IMG/VR virus record: IMGVR_UViG_3300034073_002560
Coordinates: 1 to 27,941 of that record
Direction: 5' to 3' (one strand)
DNA from: a virus
Length of the DNA stretch: 27,941 nucleotides
Shown one piece after another: positions 12,467 to 17,384 of the stretch. Position 1 is the first letter of the stretch, and each line of letters begins with the position of its first letter. The position numbers and the translations under genes were made by a program. Under the pieces are notes generated by a model that was not told where the DNA came from, ran no database searches, and saw only the letters and a program-made list of their open reading frames with translations.

Positions 12467-13302
12467 AAGCCCTAATTGATGGAGACATCATCTTATATGA
12501 GATAGGGTATGCTGCTGATGGTGCCTCCTACACTGTAAAGCATAAGGGGGTTAGTGTAGAGTTTGGAGGAAAGCGAGAGGCAAATGAATATTGTGAACGC
12601 CTCTCCATCCCCACAGATATTATTAAGAAAACTCTTAATCCTGTGGAAGATTGGTTGGTAAGGAAGATGGTAGACAACCTTATCTCCTCCATAACCACCA
12701 CAATCTCCACCTCCCTATCACGTCCCACCTCTCCTGTGGTGTACATCTCTGGTCCCACTAACTTCCGCACTACCCTAGCAACTAGGGCTGTATACAAAGG
12801 GAATAGAGACAAGGATAAGAAGCCCCACCATTACGAATACATTAAGGAGTATTTGAAGGAAGAGTATAGGGCTATTGTCAGCAAGGGAGTTGAGGCTGAT
12901 GATATGTTAGGGCTGGCTATTGATGATGAGAGTGTGTTATGTTCAAGGGACAAAGACCTGCTGATGGTTCCGGGATGGCATTTCAATTGGAAGGGCGAGG
13001 GAGTGTTTAATATTTCCGGGGAAGATGCTCTCAAACATTTTCATTGCCAGTGTTTGACAGGGGATAAGGTGGATAATATTATAGGACTAGAGAGGGTGGG
13101 GCCTGCCACAGCAGCAAAGATATTGAAGCCTGCCACTACGATTAAGGGACAATGGGAGATTGTTAAGCAGGAGTATGACGAGAGGCTTGCTGATGGGAGA
13201 GCGGCACTAGAGGAGAATGGCATGCTGCTATGGATACAACAGAGGGAATTGAAGGATTGGTCATTAGACAACTACCAGGACTTTCTATCTACTTTTTACT
13301 AG
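12463..13302 (+). CDS. 5'-3' exonuclease, FEN/PIN-like
   Basis: A 279-residue nuclease of the FEN family. Metal-binding acidic residues appear in order: LIDGD (D6, D8), VEADD (E144, D146, D147), SRDKD (D163, D165) and GDKVDN (D201, D204). A helix-hairpin-helix GLERVGPATAAKIL (208-221) follows for DNA backbone binding. T5- and T7-like phages use such enzymes to remove RNA primers or degrade host DNA. The start overlaps the previous gene (ATGA). Length fits the small phage members of the family. Confidence 0.88.
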   Translation: MKALIDGDIILYEIGYAADGASYTVKHKGVSVEFGGKREANEYCERLSIPTDIIKKTLNPVEDWLVRKMVDNLISSITTTISTSLSRPTSPVVYISGPTNFRTTLATRAVYKGNRDKDKKPHHYEYIKEYLKEEYRAIVSKGVEADDMLGLAIDDESVLCSRDKDLLMVPGWHFNWKGEGVFNISGEDALKHFHCQCLTGDKVDNIIGLERVGPATAAKILKPATTIKGQWEIVKQEYDERLADGRAALEENGMLLWIQQRELKDWSLDNYQDFLSTFY

Positions 13303-13310
13303 GAGGAAAC

Positions 13311-13703
13311 ATGCCTAGGAGTGCCCCTAGAACGCCCTCTAAGAGGCGTACACCCCCGTTCCCTAATTGGGAAGCATGGACTACAGCTAGGTTCTGGGGA
13401 TGGCTTAGATCGCAGCTCAGGAAGGCGTGGCTTAGGTGGCCTCCTAGGTATGCAGCATTAGGGAGAAGCAAACATTCAACAGCAGAAGGACAGAGATGGA
13501 AGTGTGAGTTGTGTGGAGATATGTTTAGGCAGAAGGATGTAGAGGTAGATCATATTTCTCCTGTTGGTCAGCTGAAAGACTACGAAGACTTGCCTGTATT
13601 TGTAGCCAACTTGTTTACATCTGAAGACAAGTTGAGGGTATTGTGTAAGCAATGTCATTCAGCAGTTACAGCAGAGGCAAGGAAGAGTAAGGAGGAAGTA
13701 TGA
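13311..13703 (+). CDS. HNH endonuclease
   Basis: A 130-residue HNH nuclease. The zinc cysteines are CELC (C65, C68) and CKQC (C112, C115), the catalytic histidine is in VDHISP (D80, H81), and N100 and H116 complete the HNH fold. The N-terminal 60 residues are Arg/Lys/Trp-rich. GGAGGAAAC precedes ATG 13311, while an in-frame start 81 bases upstream lies in the exonuclease gene. It could be a homing-type free-standing nuclease or a replication/recombination nuclease; its fit between coupled genes favours a resident role. Confidence 0.85.
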   Translation: MPRSAPRTPSKRRTPPFPNWEAWTTARFWGWLRSQLRKAWLRWPPRYAALGRSKHSTAEGQRWKCELCGDMFRQKDVEVDHISPVGQLKDYEDLPVFVANLFTSEDKLRVLCKQCHSAVTAEARKSKEEV

Positions 13704-13888
13704 AGGATGTGTTAACACAGGATGAATTATTCTGCCTAATTTCTTCCACTCTTTCTGCTATGGATATAGTGGAGGACTTAGAGATACAGGAGATAGAATT
13801 ACTAGAAAGATTTAAGGATAGGGTAGGGGAGCACAGATGGAAGTGGTACGAGATAGAGAACAATTGGTATAAGGCTATGAGGAAATGA
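13700..13888 (+). CDS. Small hypothetical protein
   Basis: A 62-residue acidic helical protein, not recognised. The strong AAGGAGGAAGT ribosome site lies in the end of the HNH gene, and the start overlaps that stop by 4 bases, so it is coupled to the nuclease. Confidence 0.6.
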   Translation: MKDVLTQDELFCLISSTLSAMDIVEDLEIQEIELLERFKDRVGEHRWKWYEIENNWYKAMRK

Positions 13889-13891
13889 AAC

Positions 13892-14134
13892 ATGACAGCA
13901 AAGATTCTCCCATTCAAACTAGAGAAAGATGGATATGCCACACCAAAAAGTGTATTGGAAGAGATGTTAGCCAGCGAGGATGTGTTGGATGGAACTAGCA
14001 TCATCCTGACCGTGCTGCCAGACAACACGCTCAATTTCACTATTGCTTCTAATGCTTCAATAAATCTGCTGGAACTACAGGGCTTCTGTAAGATATTTGA
14101 AAACTTCGTATATAACGAAATGTGGGGAGATTGA
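13892..14134 (+). CDS. Small hypothetical protein
   Basis: An 80-residue protein of mixed strand and helix (TSIILTVLPDNTLNFTIAS), with no family recognised. It starts 3 bases after the previous stop with AGGAAATGA upstream, and ends one base before the ThyX start, so it belongs to the same transcript as ThyX. Confidence 0.65.
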   Translation: MTAKILPFKLEKDGYATPKSVLEEMLASEDVLDGTSIILTVLPDNTLNFTIASNASINLLELQGFCKIFENFVYNEMWGD

Positions 14135-14135
14135 A

Positions 14136-15083
14136 ATGTACAAAACTATTGTTGATGGGGAGGGTGGTATGGTGGTGAAGGTGGTGGCACATTCCATTGC
14201 CAACGATATTCCCATCATCACATACGAACTAACATACCCTCGCTTCATTCATTCAGAGCTGATGACACACAGAATGTTCAGCCGTAATGCTTCTAGTAGT
14301 AGAGCCATCCCTGCTATTAAGCTAATTAGTAGTGTGTGGGACAACCCAGCAATGCCAATTCATTGGGGGAAGAATAAGGCAGGGATGCAGGCTGATGAAG
14401 AGTTGGGAGATAGGATGAAGTATGCAGCACAAGAAGAGTGGGATAAGGCTAGCAGCCGTGCATGTAAATCTGCTAGGGCTCTAGCAGTGTTGGGAGTACA
14501 TAAACAAATCACCAATCGTATTCTAGAGCCCTTTCAATTCATGCACACTGTTGTTACAGCAACAGAATGGGACAACTTTTTCTTACTAAGAACACATAAG
14601 GATGCACAACCAGAGATACAAGAGTTGGCTAACCTGATGAAGAAGGCTATGCTACACAGCACACCAGAAGAATTGGCTGTTGGTCAATGGCATCTTCCTT
14701 ATGTACCAAAGTATGATAGGGAAGGTAATCCTTCCTACTATGACGATGTAGAGACGGCTATTAAATGTTCTGCTGCTCGCTGTGCTAGGGTTAGTTATAT
14801 GAAGCACGACAATACAGCCCCTTCTATTGAGGAAGACCTAGACCTATACAACATGCTAGCCATGCGTCCCTGCAATGTTAAGGGGAAGGAGTTTGGGGAA
14901 CACGACCCCGTACACCTCTCTCCATTAGAGCATCAAGCAACACCAATGCGTATGCCTTATGTCCCCACAGCCCTCGTCCCAGAGTGGGAGAAGGGCCTTA
15001 CACATGTCTCTTCTGATGGCAGAGCATGGAGTGGTAATTTCCATGGGTGGTTGCAGCATAGACAACTTATTGCTGTAGAATAG
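14136..15083 (+). CDS. thyX: Flavin-dependent thymidylate synthase ThyX
   Basis: A 315-residue ThyX-family enzyme, which methylates dUMP to dTMP using FAD, NADPH and methylene-folate. The family signature region reads FIHSELMTHRMFSRNASSSR (38-56): the usual RHRx7S becomes THR-MFSRNAS-S, keeping H45, R46 and serines 53-55. It is longer than bacterial ThyX (often 220-250), as in some phage forms. ATG 14136 is chosen over an in-frame ATG at 14097 because GGGGAGATTGAA precedes it and the earlier start would overlap the previous gene. It acts with the deaminase, MazG and reductase in nucleotide supply. Confidence 0.85.
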   Translation: MYKTIVDGEGGMVVKVVAHSIANDIPIITYELTYPRFIHSELMTHRMFSRNASSSRAIPAIKLISSVWDNPAMPIHWGKNKAGMQADEELGDRMKYAAQEEWDKASSRACKSARALAVLGVHKQITNRILEPFQFMHTVVTATEWDNFFLLRTHKDAQPEIQELANLMKKAMLHSTPEELAVGQWHLPYVPKYDREGNPSYYDDVETAIKCSAARCARVSYMKHDNTAPSIEEDLDLYNMLAMRPCNVKGKEFGEHDPVHLSPLEHQATPMRMPYVPTALVPEWEKGLTHVSSDGRAWSGNFHGWLQHRQLIAVE

Positions 15084-15120
15084 GGGAGAGGTTCCGCTAT
15101 AATCCTTTCGAGGTAAAGAA

Positions 15121-15348
15121 ATGAATCCTAAAGATAAGGCGTTACTAATAGTAAAAACCGCACTTGATAATGCGGAGGATAACCTACACCGTGCTACTAT
15201 GCAGTTTGTAAGAATGAGTGATGAACTCACTTTGAAGTATGGGCAGTCTGGGCGCACGTGTGGGGAGATTCTTGAGCAGTACCGAAGCGAAGTGGCGGCG
15301 TTGGAGGAGTGTGTAGAGTGGATTACCAGACTGGAGATGAGTGAATGA
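15121..15348 (+). CDS. Small helical hypothetical protein
   Basis: A 75-residue, mostly helical charged protein (DNAEDNLHRATMQFVRMSDEL...), not recognised. GAGGTAAAGAA gives the ribosome site. Its stop overlaps the next start by 4 bases. A TATAAT sequence lies at 15098-15103, but no matching -35 box was found. Confidence 0.6.
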   Translation: MNPKDKALLIVKTALDNAEDNLHRATMQFVRMSDELTLKYGQSGRTCGEILEQYRSEVAALEECVEWITRLEMSE

Positions 15349-15671
15349 GCATTGAAATAGACTATAAAGGTTCTACTCTGGAACTGTCTCGTCCCGTAGG
15401 CTTCATGGATTGGTATGAGGCCAAAGAACAAGAGTGGCCTGACGGCTGGCGATTGCCAACAAGGATTGAGTTAATGGGTCTTTTTGACGAGGCAGTAGAG
15501 GCAGATCATTTCTTTAGAAATAACGGAGAAACTTGGTCTACCACCTCCTACCACATTGCTCCTGAACGAGCATGGTGCGTGGATTTTTACAGCGGTGTTT
15601 GCTACGCCTTCACAAAGAACATTGCATGTAAGATTAGGTTAGTTAGAGAGACACCAATATGCAATTCGTGA
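15345..15671 (+). CDS. DUF1566 protein, paralogue 2
   Basis: A 108-residue protein of the same DUF1566 (lectin-like) family as the gene at 10122: WPDGWRLPTRIEL (about 31-43), ETWSTTSY, AWCVDFYSGVCYAF and IRLVRE. Both lack a signal peptide. Two copies 5 kb apart point to duplication. Its coupled start (ATGA) and overlap with the following tiny gene place it in a dense accessory block. Confidence 0.8.
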   Translation: MSIEIDYKGSTLELSRPVGFMDWYEAKEQEWPDGWRLPTRIELMGLFDEAVEADHFFRNNGETWSTTSYHIAPERAWCVDFYSGVCYAFTKNIACKIRLVRETPICNS

Positions 15672-15769
15672 TATTATTCCTAATATCGTTTTCCGTGGCC
15701 TTCACTCTTACGCATATATTTATTTGTTGTCAGTGTGCTTGTGAGAATAGGGGATGCTGCGATGAGTGA
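15659..15769 (+). CDS. 36-residue membrane peptide with Cys-rich tail
   Basis: ATG 15659 lies within the end of the DUF1566 gene. The peptide opens with a hydrophobic span (FVILFLISFSVAFTLTHIFI) and continues into a tail with seven cysteines (CCQCACENRGCCDE). It may be a membrane peptide or a secreted Cys-rich peptide. The end overlaps the next gene by 8 bases. The ribosome site is weak (GAGAGAC), so coupling is likely. Confidence 0.4.
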   Translation: MQFVILFLISFSVAFTLTHIFICCQCACENRGCCDE

Positions 15770-15923
15770 AACACTCGCGGTAGTAGTGCTCATAATGAGC
15801 GTGGTATTGTTGTCACTGTCTATGAAGTTGAAAGCGGAGCGCGACGAAATGAGGCTGCAAATGGTGCAGGCCGGGTGCATGGTGTACGACGTGAAGACGG
15901 GTAAGATGGAGGTGAAGAAATGA
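15762..15923 (+). CDS. Small single-span membrane protein
   Basis: A 53-residue protein with one N-terminal membrane span (LAVVVLIMSVVLLSLSM) followed by a charged cytoplasmic-type tail (KLKAERDEMRLQ...). ATG 15762 is preferred because GGGGATGCTGCG precedes it; a GTG 27 bases upstream is possible. It overlaps the previous peptide and the next start (ATGA). It resembles i-spanin-like or other small phage membrane proteins in shape only. Confidence 0.6.
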   Translation: MSETLAVVVLIMSVVLLSLSMKLKAERDEMRLQMVQAGCMVYDVKTGKMEVKK

Positions 15924-16129
15924 ATCTTCTATCCTTGGAGGAAGAGGCAGAGGCTTTTAGATTGATTGTTATGTCAGGTATGGATGTATGTTATACAGGC
16001 AATTGGGTGTTTATTTCCAGAGGAGATGATGAGCCTGCGGTTGTATTGCCAATAAATAACAATCCACATAGAGCCACTAGAGAAGCAATAATAAAGGCAT
16101 CAAAATTACTACAGCCATTGTGGGGATGA
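15920..16129 (+). CDS. Small hypothetical protein
   Basis: A 69-residue protein with a helical acidic start (LLSLEEEAEAFRL) and a strand-rich middle, not recognised. It has a GAGGTGAAGA ribosome site and 4-base overlaps at both ends, so it is part of a coupled run. Confidence 0.6.
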   Translation: MNLLSLEEEAEAFRLIVMSGMDVCYTGNWVFISRGDDEPAVVLPINNNPHRATREAIIKASKLLQPLWG

Positions 16130-16329
16130 AAGACATGAATGCTCCAATAGAATTACGTTGGGTGGTGAAGGCAGAGGGAGGGACAGCAAGGAGGGAATTA
16201 CAATATAGATGGTTGGAGATGGAAGGGAGGGAAGGTAAGTATTATTCTGATTGGGTGGGAGTGAAGGAGGTGTTAGGTGAGTGTGAGAAAAGGAACACTC
16301 TTACTAATAATTCTGACAGCGGTTGCTGA
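16126..16329 (+). CDS. Small hypothetical protein
   Basis: A 67-residue protein with a strand-rich pattern (ELRWVVKAEGG...RELQYRWLEM...), reminiscent of small phage proteins of unknown role. ATG 16126 overlaps the previous stop. ATG 16135 and GTG 16120 are alternatives. Its 3' end contains the ribosome site and start of the tiny gene at 16277. Confidence 0.6.
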   Translation: MKDMNAPIELRWVVKAEGGTARRELQYRWLEMEGREGKYYSDWVGVKEVLGECEKRNTLTNNSDSGC

Positions 16330-16369
16330 GATACACATCATAGCCAACTTCTGGCTAACACATTTCTGA
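16277..16369 (+). CDS. 30-residue membrane peptide
   Basis: A short frame starting with GTG 16277, 6 bases after a near-perfect AAGGAGG ribosome site (16264-16270). The peptide has a basic start (MSVRKG) and then one hydrophobic span (TLLLIILTAVAEIHIIANFW). It overlaps the end of the previous gene in another frame. The ribosome site, positive-inside start and span make it more credible than chance; it matches the other tiny membrane peptides at 10719 and 15659 in style. Confidence 0.5.
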   Translation: MSVRKGTLLLIILTAVAEIHIIANFWLTHF

Positions 16370-16378
16370 GAGGACATT

Positions 16379-16708
16379 ATGCCATTTGAAAACAAAGATA
16401 GTTTGCTACACTATGCCCTATTCACTTCCTCTACTGCCATCTATCCAAAGAACAAGGCAATGGAATACCTTGGCCTTGGGCTAGTGTCTGAAGCAGGGGA
16501 GGTGGCTGGGATTGTTAAGAAACTAATTCGTGATGATGCTTTCTCTATCGAATCTCTGATGGATGAGTTGGGGGATGTGATGTGGTATTGGGCACAGATT
16601 TGTGTGCATAATAACATCGACCCTGTTTCTGTGCTAGATAGAAATATGGAGAAGCTGTTGGACAGACAGCGCCGTAATGTTATTTCAGGGAGCGGAGACA
16701 AACGCTGA
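16379..16708 (+). CDS. MazG-like nucleotide pyrophosphohydrolase
   Basis: A 109-residue all-alpha NTP pyrophosphohydrolase. The metal-binding signature is SEAGE (E38, E41) and DELGD (E63, D66). Enzymes of this fold cleave (d)NTPs to (d)NMPs; phage members clear odd nucleotides, adjust pools or lower alarmone signals. GAGAGGAC precedes the ATG. The stop overlaps the next start. Confidence 0.85.
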   Translation: MPFENKDSLLHYALFTSSTAIYPKNKAMEYLGLGLVSEAGEVAGIVKKLIRDDAFSIESLMDELGDVMWYWAQICVHNNIDPVSVLDRNMEKLLDRQRRNVISGSGDKR

Positions 16709-16938
16709 TGAACAACATTAACATAGCAAGTAATGCTATTAAGAATAAATGCGAAAAGCTATACCAATACCGCACAGAAGTTGAGGAGAATGAGCAGGAT
16801 TATGAGCCTATATTCGTCAATAATACTAGAAATTCTAACCCATGTTACGTTCTTCCTGTTCTTATCTGGGCTTGTAGTTTGGTTGGGATTGTTGGTGTAA
16901 TCATTGTCATAGCAGTGGAGACATACAATGCGTGGTAA
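16708..16938 (+). CDS. Small single-span membrane protein
   Basis: A 76-residue protein with a charged N-terminal half of about 45 residues and a strong membrane span near the end (YVLPVLIWACSLVGIVGVII), then a short tail. The start overlaps the MazG stop (4 bases), and the end overlaps the next gene. Function unknown. Confidence 0.65.
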   Translation: MNNINIASNAIKNKCEKLYQYRTEVEENEQDYEPIFVNNTRNSNPCYVLPVLIWACSLVGIVGVIIVIAVETYNAW

Positions 16939-17179
16939 AGTAGCAAAAACCCTGAAGAAGATTGCTCGCTTAGAGTATTCTCTAAACATTCTAAACAGCT
17001 TTACGGAGCAGATGAAGGAGGAGTTTATGGCTCTACCAGAAGAGGAGAAGATGAAGATATTGTTTGCAGATGAAGGGAAGAAGATGGTGAAGCTAAACTA
17101 TAAGAAGTTAAAGCATAGTGTAGATAAGTGGGGCATCACCTATACACTACGCAATTCCCATGAGGTGTGTTATGGGTAA
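16928..17179 (+). CDS. Small basic helical protein
   Basis: An 83-residue lysine-rich protein with heptad-like hydrophobic spacing in the first half (LKKIARLEYSLNILNSF), possibly coiled coil. It is not recognised. It overlaps the membrane protein gene upstream by 11 bases and the zinc-finger gene downstream by 8. Confidence 0.6.
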   Translation: MRGKVAKTLKKIARLEYSLNILNSFTEQMKEEFMALPEEEKMKILFADEGKKMVKLNYKKLKHSVDKWGITYTLRNSHEVCYG

Positions 17180-17384
17180 TTCTTGGAAAGACTATGGACG
17201 TAGTGCTGTAGACAAGGTGATGCGGAAGAGTGTAGTTAGTGAGAGAAAGATAATGGAGAATAAGGTATGTCCTACTTGCGATGGGTATGGGTATTTCAAT
17301 GTGTCTGATAACGATGAAGGGCCTATCCAACCTGTCTTCTGTAAAACGTGCAATGGTGAAGGGGAAGTGTATGTCAAACTATGA
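17172..17384 (+). CDS. Small protein with DnaJ-type zinc motifs
   Basis: A 70-residue protein with two CxxCxGxG motifs, CPTCDGYG and CKTCNGEG, the zinc-binding repeat of DnaJ cysteine-rich domains. Two such motifs are enough for one zinc. No J domain is present. GAGGTGTGTT precedes ATG 17172, which is preferred over ATG 17160. It overlaps the reductase start by 14 bases, so it may be co-translated with that enzyme. Confidence 0.7.
   Translation: MGNSWKDYGRSAVDKVMRKSVVSERKIMENKVCPTCDGYGYFNVSDNDEGPIQPVFCKTCNGEGEVYVKL

Noticed and set aside
15070-15103. Promoter with TATAAT at 15098-15103
   Set aside because: The nearest -35-like TTGCTG is 22 bases away, too far; no other candidate was found.
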